This document shows, piece by piece, positions 1-9,685 of a stretch of DNA of 64,000 bases. Each line of letters begins with the position of its first letter. The first letter of the stretch is position 1. The stretch covers positions 2,044,001-2,108,000 of the forward strand of contig NC_135038.1 in assembly GCF_051020975.1 (NCBI RefSeq), written 5' to 3'. A program made the translations under genes and the position numbers. The stretch is from Osmia lignaria lignaria (lineage: Eukaryota; Arthropoda; Insecta; Hymenoptera; Megachilidae). A model generated the notes under the pieces. The model did no database searches, had not been told where the DNA came from, and saw only the letters and a list, made by a program, of their open reading frames with translations.

Positions 1-782
1 GTTGCATCAATCTGATTCAGAAGGGTGTTGTATTCTTCAAAGGTGAGCAAAGTATCAGTCACCGTACGTCGTAAATGGTATTTGACGGATTTGACCACTG
101 CCTCCCACTTTCTTCCCATGTGCGGAGCAGCGGAAGGATTGAAACTCCAAGCTGTATTGTCGTTGACGAACAGCTTGGCCAATCGTTGATTATCTTGAGA
201 GCCCTCGACGAACATCGATTTGAGTGTTGAATCTGCTCCGATGAAGTTCGTTCCACAGTCGGAGTAGATTGTATGTGGAATGTCTCTTCTTGCTGCGAAC
301 CGTCGGTACATTGCAATGAAGCCATCTGTTGAGTAGTCGGTGACCAATTCGAGACGAACAGTATACGTTGTCATGCACACGAAAACACAGATCCAGCCTT
401 ACTGTGTTTTCGCACCTCGCCCCTTCCACGTTTTGAGTGTGATGAGACCGGCGTAGTCTACGCTGGTGTGAGAGAATGGATGTGAGGGTGTAACTCGAGA
501 GAGAGGTAGTTGGCCCATCAGTTGATGGGCACAGTTCCCCTTCTGCCGAGCACACACAACACACCGCAGGATGTGCGATTTAACTGGAGCTCGTCCACCG
601 ATGATCCAGTAGGTCTATCTGATGTGAGCGAGTGTGAGCTGAGTACTTCCATGAAGCGTTGCTTTATGCGAGTGATCTATAATCAATTCAGACAGACGTG
701 AATGACGTGGAAGGATGGCTGGGTGTTTACCTTGGTAGGTCAACGGTGCGTTGTAAAGTCTTCCTCCAACACGAATGACGCC
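1..782 (-). pseudogene. BEL/Pao retrotransposon pol, integrase part (split by a gypsy insertion)
   Basis: Minus-strand reading from about 782 down to 1 gives the integrase region of a BEL/Pao polyprotein. It starts with the IRVGGRL and KHPAILP motifs of the N-terminal zinc-binding part (about 780-620). The catalytic core follows, with YSDCGTNFIGA (about 290-230) and SAAPHMGRKWEAVV near 140-90. These motifs are characteristic of insect BEL/Pao integrases. The core is spread over several frames with stops, so it is a decayed copy. It continues off the left edge. Its upstream half lies at 6236-8236, because a Ty3/gypsy element inserted between them; ACGCC is present on both sides of that insertion and the reading frame matches across it once the insertion is ignored. 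Family assignment is firm; the element's outer boundary is not visible. Confidence 0.85.
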
Positions 783-943
783 TGTAGTGTATGACGTATG
801 TGGCGGGCAAAAGGACGATCGGGGCGCTGGCATGGGGGGGACAGACCGAGAGAAGTCAGTCGCCTGGTATGCACGCCGCGAGTACGGATTGATGAATAAA
901 GCGTTTTGGTTTAGGCTACGAGCCGGGAGTTTTATTTATTACA
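783..943 (+). repeat. 5' LTR of the gypsy element
   Basis: 161-bp repeat starting TGTAGTG and ending TTATTACA, so it has the TG...CA termini of LTRs. It carries an AATAAA signal near 895-900. It is followed immediately by TTTGGCGACGAGG (944 on), the expected place and style of a tRNA primer binding site, although I cannot name the tRNA with confidence. It differs from the 3' LTR by four substitutions. Confidence 0.95.
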
Positions 944-977
944 TTTGGCGACGAGGATTAAAAGTGTGAAGTGCACG

Positions 978-3900
978 ATGAGTAGTGAAAGTTTACCCAC
1001 GTTTAACCCGAACGAAAACGACGGAAACGTATACGCAGCATGGAAGCGGTGGCTCAGAGCCTTCGAATTATTTGTGGCGAGTAAAAACGTTACGGACATT
1101 AACAGAAAAAAAGCAATGTTATTGCACCATGGCGGTCTCGAATTGCAGGACGTTTTCTATACACTGCCAAACGCAGATATGGTCGCGGAAGGAGAAAACG
1201 CGTACGAAAAAGCAATGGACGCTCTGACGACGCATTTCAAGCCGAAATTAAACATGGCGTATGAGAGGCACGTGTTTCGTCAGTTAAAACAAAAGGAAGG
1301 TGAGACCATGAACCAGTACATCACGAGGCTAAGACAGCAAGCGAAGAATTGCGAGTTCCCAGCGGAGGAAATAGAAATTTGTGGGCAAATTGTGGAAAAA
1401 TGTACGTCGAACGAAATTCGACGGCGCCTCCTGGAAAAGGGAGATTTCAAGTTGAGTGACGTCATAGAAGTTGCTAGAACGATCGAGGCGATCGAGCTAC
1501 AAACAAAAGACATAGAAAAGTCAACGGTCGCTGCGACGCGCAACGTGAAGAAAGAGAGAAAGCCCGAGAAGGTGACAGAGAAGAAAAAAGACATTCAATG
1601 TTTTCGGTGTGGATACACAGGACATACGTACAAGGATGAAAGGTGCCCGGCAAAATCGAGAACGTGCAGTAAATGTGGAAAAAGGGGTCATTTTGCGACG
1701 GTGTGCAAATCGCAGATGACATCGAACAACGGAGGAAGACGAGAACCACCACGCAGAGTGAGGGTCAGGGAGCTGGATGGAGAGGTCGGCGCGGGACAAT
1801 CGAGATATGCATTTGGTTTACAGACGGATTGCCAAATCAGTGCAATGCAAGAAGGACAAAGTATGGACGTTAAGATAGGCGGTATTATTTTAAATATGTT
1901 AATTGATTCAGGGGCGCAGTGTAACGTGGTCGATGAAAACACATGGAAGTGGTGCAAAGACAGGAAAATCGTCTGTGAGACGAGCAGGTACGTAGACAAA
2001 TGCATATACCCGTACGGACACGACACCGCGCTCGAGCTATTGGGACAATTTCGGTGCGATGTTGAGGTTGAGAATAGGAAAGTGCGAGCGAGTTTCGTAG
2101 TTTTAAAGGGTAAGGGGCGACCGATTTTAGGCTATAAAACGGCGAAAGAGCTGGAAATTCTAAGAATAGGGTTACAGGTGAACGAAATAGACATAAAGCG
2201 GGAAGATAGTGATATTTTCCGCGGGATAGGTAAACTGAAAGATTTCAAATTAACGATACCCATTGATAGGTCGCATCCACCAGTTGCACAGCCGGTGCGA
2301 AGATTACCGTTTAAATTACGTGATCAAATTAACAAGCAATTAAAAGAGCTATTAGATTTAGATATTACTGAGACGGTCGAAGGCCCGACAGAATGGGTTT
2401 CGCCGGTAATCCCAATAGTAAAGAAAAACGGTGAGGTTAGACTATGCGTTGACATGCGCCGAGCAAACGAAGCGATTTTGAGGGAGAGGTATCCCCTGCC
2501 GGTAATAGAGAAAATCTTAAGCCGAGTATCCACCTGTATCCAACGCCCGTATCGTATCACCGTTCCGAACCCTTTTGAATAGGCAGACGTTGCCTCATTG
2601 CATGCCACGGCGTGCTACGGCTTGGACAATATTTCTTCGTTTCTTGATAGAAACGGTTCGGCAATAGGACTGGGCCACTACAGGCGAGGAGTTTCGTTTT
2701 GCTGCGTGCCGTTCCAAAGGAACGGAGGCAACGGACCCATCCGAAAAATTTGTCGATTCTTTGCCGTTGCATCGAAGGAAAGGTTTATGCATTTGCACTT
2801 GACATAGCGTTTCGTGCCGTCACTTGGGTTTCAATTTATTTGAAATCTTGCGGTATTATTGGATTCATTTCAAAATCGATGAAATTATTTATGAACTTAA
2901 TCTAATTTAATTTAGACAAATTTTATCGTTTAAATATATTTAAACAGATCAATTATCTTCGGTGATACGCTGTACATAAAAGAGCAATGTTAATAAGAAC
3001 CTCTGTGATTATTGAAAAAGGACAATGTTAATTTTCCAGAGATTTTTCCGTTGCCGAGTATCGAAAGTTCTATTGGGCTGTGATACGGAGGTGAAGGAAC
3101 GGGCCGATCCGAAAATTGTCGGTTTCTTGCTGTTCAAAGGATAGGTTCGGAGACCACTTGAAACGTAAAAACAACATACCCAGGCGAAGGCCCGAAATGC
3201 TATGTCAAGTGGAAACATGACACTTGAGGCTCGAGATAATATGATCTGGAATCGGATATATCAGTGAGATAATACTAATGCAATGACTGAACTTTGTTAT
3301 TTTTCATTTTTTTCTTATAAAACTTTTACCAAGATATTTGTGACGTTTTTCTGATTAAAATGATATCAAACACGATATGGTTAGGACAATTACAATAAAG
3401 AAACAGCATGCAGGAAATCGAAACTTCTCGCCTATAGGAGTTTCTTTCAAGAAACGAAGAAATATTGTCCGCAAATATTGGCATGCAACGAGACAACGTC
3501 TGCCTATTCAAAAGGGTTCGGAACGGTGATACGATACGGGCGTTTGATACAGGTGGATACTCGGCTTTAGACGTCGTACGCGGATGCGAATGGTTTAATA
3601 CAATGGATGTAAAATCCGCGTATCATCAGATCAAACTATACGAGGAATGCAGAGACATCACGACTTTTGTAACAGAAGCAGGGTTATTTCGATATAAAAG
3701 GTTAATGTTTGGTATAAGTTGTGCGCCGGAAATGTTCCAAAGAATAATGCGGACGGTATTAGCAGGTTGTGAAGGGGTGATGAATTTTATAGACGATATT
3801 GTGGTGTGCGGAAGAACGAAAAAAGAGCACGATAAGAGACTGACGCGGGTTCTTGAAACGTTGGCGCGGAAGGGATTAACTTTAAATAAGGAAAAATGCG

Positions 3901-5933
3901 TTTTCGGAAAGAGCGAGATTGTGTTTTTGGGATTCCGAATTTCTGGAAAAGGGTATAAGTCACTGGAATCGAAAATAGAGGCCGTAAATAAATTCCGCGC
4001 GCCGAAAACCGCGGAAGAAGTACGCAGTTTCCTGGGGCTTGTAAACTTTTGCGCGGCTTTCATTCCAGATTTAGCTACGATAAGCGAACCGCTGAGGCGG
4101 TTGACGAGGAAAAGCGTTACATTTACATGGGGAATAGAGCAGGAGGACGCATTTAAGTTGTTAAAAGCAAAACTAACTAATGCAGGAACCCTCGGTATAT
4201 TTAGCGTTCTCGCGAAAACGAGAGTAATAGCGGATGCAAGCCCAGTAGGCTTAGGATGTGTATTGACACAATTAGATGATAGGCAACAATGGCGAGTAAT
4301 AAGCTACGCGAGCAGGAGTTTGACAGACTGCGAAAGACGATATTCGCAAACGGAAAAAGAAGCGTTAGCGTTGGTATATGCGTGCGAGCGGTTTTATAAC
4401 TGGCTGTATGGTACAGAATTTGAGTTGGTGACAGACCACAAAGCGTTAGAATACATATTCGCGCCGAAATCGAAACCGAACGCAAGAATCGAGCGATGGG
4501 TATTACGATTGCAGTCGTTTAAATATAGGGTGGTCTACGAAAGAGGAAAGACAAATATCGCAGACGCGTTATCACGCCTTTGCGCCGGGAATGGAGGAAA
4601 AGCGGAAAGTGAAAGAGACAGGAAGTATATCGCGTGGGTAGTGGAAGAAACAACACCCTGTGCAATGACTACAGAAGAAATAAACAGGGAATCCGGGAAA
4701 GATAAAGTGCTAACCGACGTGAGGAAAGCGCTCGAGACAGGCGATTGGAGACCCTTAGAAAAGTCGCGATTTAGGATATTAAGGGATGATTTATGTGTTA
4801 AGGATAACATTGTTTTAAGGGGCTTGCGGATAGTGATCCCGGAAGTTTTAAAAAAGAGAACGCTAGATTTGGCGCATGAGGGTCACCCGGGTATCGTAGC
4901 GATGAAACATAGGTTGCGGAATAAAGTGTGGTGGGAAGGGATGGATAAAGACGCGGAAAAAGCGGTAAAATCGTGTAGGAGGTGCCAATTGGTACAAAAA
5001 ACAGTCGAACCACCACCTTTGAAGCCAAATCCGTTACCACAAGGCCCATGGGAAACGTTAGCAATGGACCTGATGGGACCACTGCCCAGCGGGGAAAACA
5101 TTTTGGTAGTGACGGATTACTATAGTAGGTATTTCGAAACCGTGATCCTAACAAACACGAGTGCGATTAGTATTAAGAAACACTTGTTTGAGATGTTTGC
5201 GCGGTTCGGTTTTCCGAAAATAGTAATATGCGACAATGGACGCCAATTTACCGACGCAGATTTACGAAAGTAGTTAAATGGAAATGGGGTAAAGATTTCG
5301 CACACAGCTCCGTACTGGCCTCAGGCAAATGGCGAGGTAGAGAGGCAGAACAGGAGCATATTAAAAAGACTGAAAATAGCGCACGCGGAGAAAAAGAACT
5401 GGCGCGAGGAATTGTTAAAATTTTTGTTAATGTATCGGTCAACACCACATACTGTAACAGCGGTTTCACCAGCGGAATTGATGTTTCGTAGGAAAATAAG
5501 AACGAAATTACCGGAGATAGGTAGGAGTAGATTCGTAGAGGAAGAAGTAAGAGAGCGAGATGCGTGGAAGAAACAGATAGGAAAAGATTATTACGACAAA
5601 GTGCATCATGCTAAAGAGAGTACGAATTTCGGAGCAGACGAATTCACGGTGGCGGAACGAACAGGAAACACAGTAACGGTAAAAGCAAAAGAGGGGAAAG
5701 AGTTCAAAAGAAATTTAACAGAGGTGAGAAAGATTGTAGATTCCGATGAAGAAGATGAGGTAGGAGAAGAAGCTCAAGACACAGCTGAGGACGGAGGCGA
5801 TATAGACGTTGCAAGGGAAAGCGAAGGCGATAAGGAGGAGGAACAGATAGATGTAAATAGCTCAGGACGGCCGAAACGAAATAGAAAGGTACCGGAGCGA
5901 TACGGCGAATATAGAGTTCATAGGATTAGGTAG
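978..5933 (+). pseudogene. gypsy gag-pol polyprotein, interrupted by an insertion and one stop
   Basis: Retrotransposon polyprotein. I take the ATG at 978 as start; a longer in-frame reading from 945 lacks a Met. Order of domains: gag; two zinc knuckles (about 1599-1715, C-x2-C then C-x2-C-x4-H-x4-C); aspartic protease with LIDSGAQ near 1900; and the start of reverse transcriptase (about 2270-2519). The frame is cut by the element at 2520-3566. It resumes at 3570 with the YHQI and FIDDIVVC catalytic region, then RNase H (about 4200-4580), the integrase H-H-C-C zinc finger (about 4880-4990) and the integrase core (MDLMGP, CDNGRQF). One in-frame TAG at 5271-5273 is followed in the same frame by the rest of the integrase (PYWPQANGEVER) and an acidic tail ending at 5933. 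Apart from these two lesions I see no frameshift. Confidence 0.92.
2520..3566. mobile_element. 1047-bp non-autonomous inverted-repeat element, TTA target duplication (copy 1)
   Basis: Terminal inverted repeats begin AGCCGAGTATCC and end GGATACTCGGCT. They stay similar for well over 100 bp, with further imperfect inverted similarity inside. The trinucleotide TTA flanks the element at 2517-2519 and 3567-3569. It interrupts the gypsy reverse transcriptase exactly, and the retroelement frame resumes after one TTA. There is no transposase-like frame; the small frames inside are not convincing. Three-base TWA duplications point to the PIF/Harbinger superfamily (Zator also makes 3-bp duplications), but the terminal bases are not diagnostic, so this placement is inference. 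A second copy lies at 17922-19299. Confidence 0.88.
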
Positions 5934-6074
5934 ATTTAAGAACAATGTATCATGTATTATTATCACTCGTTTGTATTTAGTCTATAAGATGTTATGTTAC
6001 AATTTATACTACCACTCATTTGCATTTAGTCTATAAGATGTTTAAAGAAGCAAAATATTAAGGAGGAAAGGGAA

Positions 6075-6235
6075 TGTAGTGTATGACGTATGTGGCGGGC
6101 AAAAGGACGATCGGGGCGCTGGCATGGGGGGGACAGACCGAGAGAAGTCAGTCGCATGGTATGCACGCCGCGAGCACGGATTGATGAATAAAGAGTTTTG
6201 GTTTAGGCTACGAGCCGGAAGTTTTATTTATTACA
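6075..6235 (+). repeat. 3' LTR of the gypsy element
   Basis: 161-bp partner of the 5' LTR, same TG...CA ends, four mismatches. It is preceded by the purine tract at 6061-6074 and followed by the ACGCC host duplication at 6236-6240, after which the BEL/Pao minus-strand coding sequence resumes. Confidence 0.95.
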
Positions 6236-8236
6236 ACGCCCTCATCGTCAATGAAGGCCGTGAGTCGACTGAAGACGGGAGATAAAGGCAGTGTTTGATC
6301 TTGAGCTCGTGTGAGAAGTAGGCTGATTGAGTGGCCTTGATTCAGAAAATCTAGGCCCTTTCCAAATCAGCTGGTGAGTCTGAGATCAGTGTTGAGGCAG
6401 TTACCTTTCCCAGTTTGGAAATGAACCTGAAACAAACTGAGGTAACGTGAAGAAGTTTGTGCAAGAATGAATATTTATGAATCAAGTCCCAATGATATTC
6501 GAGTTTTTGACACGTGAGTACGTGCGAGATTCCTGGACGACACTCCTGCAGGCAAGTGCAGTTTGCGTGATTTCTTGAATTTGAGTCACACGATTCCTGA
6601 CGTAGTCCTCTCGCCGCGATGCGTGAGATTTGATCCATATAAATGTCACTTGAAAGTCCGTCCACAGGTGAGTTGTAGCAATGTTGAGCTTGAGATTTGC
6701 TTGAACGTATTTCATTAGTTTTGCCAGCATCAGAGCAGCTGTGAGCTCGAGTCGGGGAATTGTTAGTTTTTTGAGAGGTGCTACCTTTGTCTTGGAGCAC
6801 AATGTCACCTTGACGTTATCTCGAGATCTGTGGACGGCGAGAAAACAGTAATTTATATTACTGCCGCCATGGCGAGCTGAGATGCGCCAAAGAAGCCATG
6901 TAATTCCACTATAGCGTTGCTGTAGGTGTTGAACCACCTAGGTATCGAGAGTCGGGCCAGACTTGTGAGATCTTCTCTGATCGCGTTCCATCGAGATGTG
7001 ACTTGGGATGGCAGTGGATCATCCCATTTGAGATTGTGTAGCCATAACTCTTGCAAGAGCACCTTTGTTCGAATTATGACTGGCGATAAGAAGCCAAATG
7101 GATCAAATATCTGTGCTACTTCAGATAACACGAGGCGTTTGGTGAGATTGAGATTGTTGTGAGATTTGGAAGTAAACCGTATTCCAACGTAATCCGAGGA
7201 TTTTGATATTGCAGTCGTCTAGCGAGATTGAGGTGCTCTTAGATTGATTGGAAGGCGTAATTACCTCGAGTAAAGCGGCCTCACTTGAGTGCCACTTTGC
7301 AAGATGGAAACCACCTGCGTTGCACGAGTCAGTTAATTGTGAAGCAATTTCAATTAATACGTTGAGAGAATCTGCACCACCAAATATGGCATCGACGTAC
7401 CTGGCGTATTTAATTGATGGTACTGCCAGTGGATAACGTTGACCCTCGTCCTCTGCAAGTTGCAGAAGGACTCTGACAGCAAGAAATGGTGCAGCCTTGG
7501 TACCGTAGGTAACCGTTGTGAGAGTGTATGGGACTTCCTTTGATTCCTCATTAATCCACAGCATCCTTTGGAGATTCCAGTCTTTTTCATGGACTCGAAC
7601 TTGACGGTATATTTTAGTAATGTCTGTGGCGAAAATGCATCTGTGATGCCAAATCCACAGCAAAACGTCTGTAATGTTGAGCAAGAGATTTGCACCAGTG
7701 TGCATGATGTCGTTGACAGAGAATTCAATTGTTATTGGACTCGAGCCATTGAAGACGACCCGCAGCTTCGTTGTTTCGCTGTCAGGCTTGAAAACTCCAC
7801 GATGTGGAAGATAGTAAATTGAAGAGTCTTTGGGCGAGATTGAAGAAGCCTTCTTCATGTGACCGAGGTCCTCGTATTCTTTCATGAAGCGTGGGTATTG
7901 TTCACGGTACTCATGATTTTTTGAGAGCTTGCTGAGCGGGCGTCGCAGGCAGGAGCGAGCTGTGCTGTAAGAATTACCCAAGACTTTAGGAGATGATTTG
8001 AGAGGAATACGCACCACGCATCGCCCTGTAAAATCACGAATGTGCGTTGCACGAAAGTGATCTTCACACTCGTGATCGTCAGGTGTGAGTTGAGATGTTC
8101 TTTCCGTTGGAAGCTCTTCTTGCGTCGCTGTTTTGAGAAATTGATGCGTTTGGTGGCCATGCTGTAAATCAAGGTCGCACCTTTCTGTTATGGTGGTGAA
8201 GCTGCAAACAGTTTGTCGAGAAGCACTTGTTCTCAT
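6236..8236 (-). pseudogene. BEL/Pao retrotransposon pol: reverse transcriptase and RNase H part
   Basis: Reading on the minus strand from 8236. The frame enters the BEL/Pao reverse transcriptase with the CEDHF...GRCVVRIPLK start (about 8080-7990), LRVVFNGSS (about 7765), FATDITKIYRQV (about 7640-7600) and the palm motif KYARYVDAIFGG (about 7395). The family normally has YVDD here. This copy has Ala at the second Asp, so the polymerase site is dead. A frame change near 7130 leads into AQIFDPFGFLSPV (thumb), and another near 6900 leads into the RNase H-like segment with IPRLELTAALML (about 6760). It then runs to DDEG at the gypsy insertion point. Multiple frame changes and the lost Asp mark a pseudogene. 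Gag and protease are not recognisable upstream of 8236. Confidence 0.9.
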
Positions 8237-9398
8237 AGCGCATCTTTAGATTTGCCCATGCAATCGAGAAGGACAGTTGATGAACGGCAAATTCGAGATC
8301 ACTCGATTTGATTCGCCGCGGAAACGCGAGCGCAGATAATATAGCTTTTGCACGTCCGAAAGCTGTTCGTCGACCGAACCGTCGCGCGTCGACGACGATA
8401 CAATGTATCGTGGAGAATGGGAAGTTCGAGTCTTGAAGAGGCGATGAACTCCGACGCGTACATTTTTTTTTCACGCATCGTTCTATCGACTAGGATAGCG
8501 ATTTTCAACCCATGTGTCACAAGACGTACTATCATTATTTTTTGTTGCTATTATTATTCTTTTTTTTAGTGAAACTGAAGAACAAATACGTCCTTCCCGA
8601 TTTCGATGATTTTTTGATATGTTATAAAAATTGATATTCTGAACAATTTGGTGAAATACTGATTACTTATGAAAAGCACCCCGAAAATAAATCTGTTGCC
8701 AGAGTTATTAAAATTTTTTTAGACAGATAAGTTAGTATGTTTTTTCAGCATAGAATATGATATTATGCTGGACTCTCCTGATTTTGCGTTACGCCCAAAT
8801 ATTGGATGAATAGGTAACGAAAATGTGATACTAGAAGAACAACACGACTGGAGCGAGTTCTTCAATGCTGGCGTACGTAGAAAAGGACAAATAGCAAAAG
8901 AGAAAGAGGTCCGAGAATTAAAGGGCCTAAAAAAAAATATTTGAGTGAAACAATATTAATTCAGCAATAACTTTTTTATTTTTCATTTTTGCTAAATGAA
9001 ACTTTCACCAATGTAATTTTAAGGTTCTTCTGATTAAAATAAGACCAAACACCATATAATTTGCATTATTTTTACTTATTTAGATATAAATAAGTAAATG
9101 AATAATTATAATTCAAATTATGTCATGTTTGATCTTGTTTTAATCAGAAAAATCTCATAAATACGTTAGTAACATTGTCATTTAAAAAAATTCAAAAATA
9201 AAAAGGTTTTAATCTTAAATTTTGATTGTGTTAGTATTGTCTCACACGTACACGGGTATTTAAACTTGCTTTTTTCCCTGTACGCTGCTTCGATTTTCGG
9301 CTGTCACCACATCAAAGGCAAGCCGAACTCGCTCGAGAAACTGTGGTTTCTCGACGACACGCAAAAATTGGTCCGATTCATCGTACATGATACATATA
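8237..9398. other. Non-coding repeat-rich spacer with a hairpin element
   Basis: No credible gene. Minus-strand frames at 8169-8535 are short and unrecognised; they could be eroded upstream BEL/Pao sequence. About 8590-8680 resembles the dispersed CGATTTCGATGATTTTT module seen in foldback elements elsewhere in the window. About 8945-9245 is a foldback. Its left arm (ACTTTTTTATTTTT, then GATTAAAATAAGACC) is repeated inverted on the right (TTTTAATCAGAAAAATCTC, then AAAAATAAAAAGG). The same arms occur around 50740-50850 and 51400-51520. Confidence 0.6.
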
Positions 9399-9589
9399 GC
9401 TATCGTAGCATCCGTGTGTCATTTAGGTGTATGCGAAGAGTGACGTAGAATAGCACGCCGTTAGTTGGATGCAATAACTGAGGTAGCGCTGAAATCAGTT
9501 TCTGTTCGGTCTAATTTTCGATGAAACGTTGACTGTTTTACCGACGCGGAATTCGAAGTTCGGTCTTGACGCTCGCATCACCTTAAAAG
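9399..9589. repeat. About 190-bp dispersed repeat, copy 1
   Basis: The block from ATAGCTATCGTAGCATCC to CGCTCGCATCACCTTA is nearly identical to 46998-47188, where it sits inside the P-element transposase pseudogene. Both copies are in the same orientation, with roughly a dozen differences by eye. I cannot assign it to a known class and see no terminal inverted repeats. Confidence 0.75.
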
Positions 9590-9685
9590 GGCTTTGAGTA
9601 ATAAGGTAAGCAAAAAATTTACCCTTATTTTTGAGGGAACAAGTTTTTCGGCTTTATTGAGGACGCCCAAAGATCAGGTGAAGAG

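Larger units (their letters stand above)
783..6235 (+). mobile_element. Nearly intact Ty3/gypsy LTR retrotransposon nested in BEL/Pao
   Basis: A complete LTR element: 161-bp LTRs at both ends, one long gag-pol frame, and a polypurine tract (6061-6074, AGGAGGAAAGGGAA) directly before the 3' LTR. The host duplication ACGCC is found at 778-782 and 6236-6240. The two LTRs differ at four positions of 161, which implies a fairly young insertion. The only serious lesions are an in-frame TAG at 5271-5273 and a 1047-bp inverted-repeat element inserted into the reverse transcriptase at 2520-3566. It sits in the integrase region of an older BEL/Pao copy lying on the opposite strand. Confidence 0.95.

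Noticed and set aside
1280..2026. Minus-strand frames opposite the gypsy gag and protease
   Set aside because: Shadow frames; the plus strand has zinc knuckles and protease motifs.
2699..2905. A 68-codon frame conserved in both copies of the TWA element (also 18119-18307)
   Set aside because: It lies in repetitive inverted-repeat sequence, has no recognisable domain, and its conservation follows from the copies being recent relatives.
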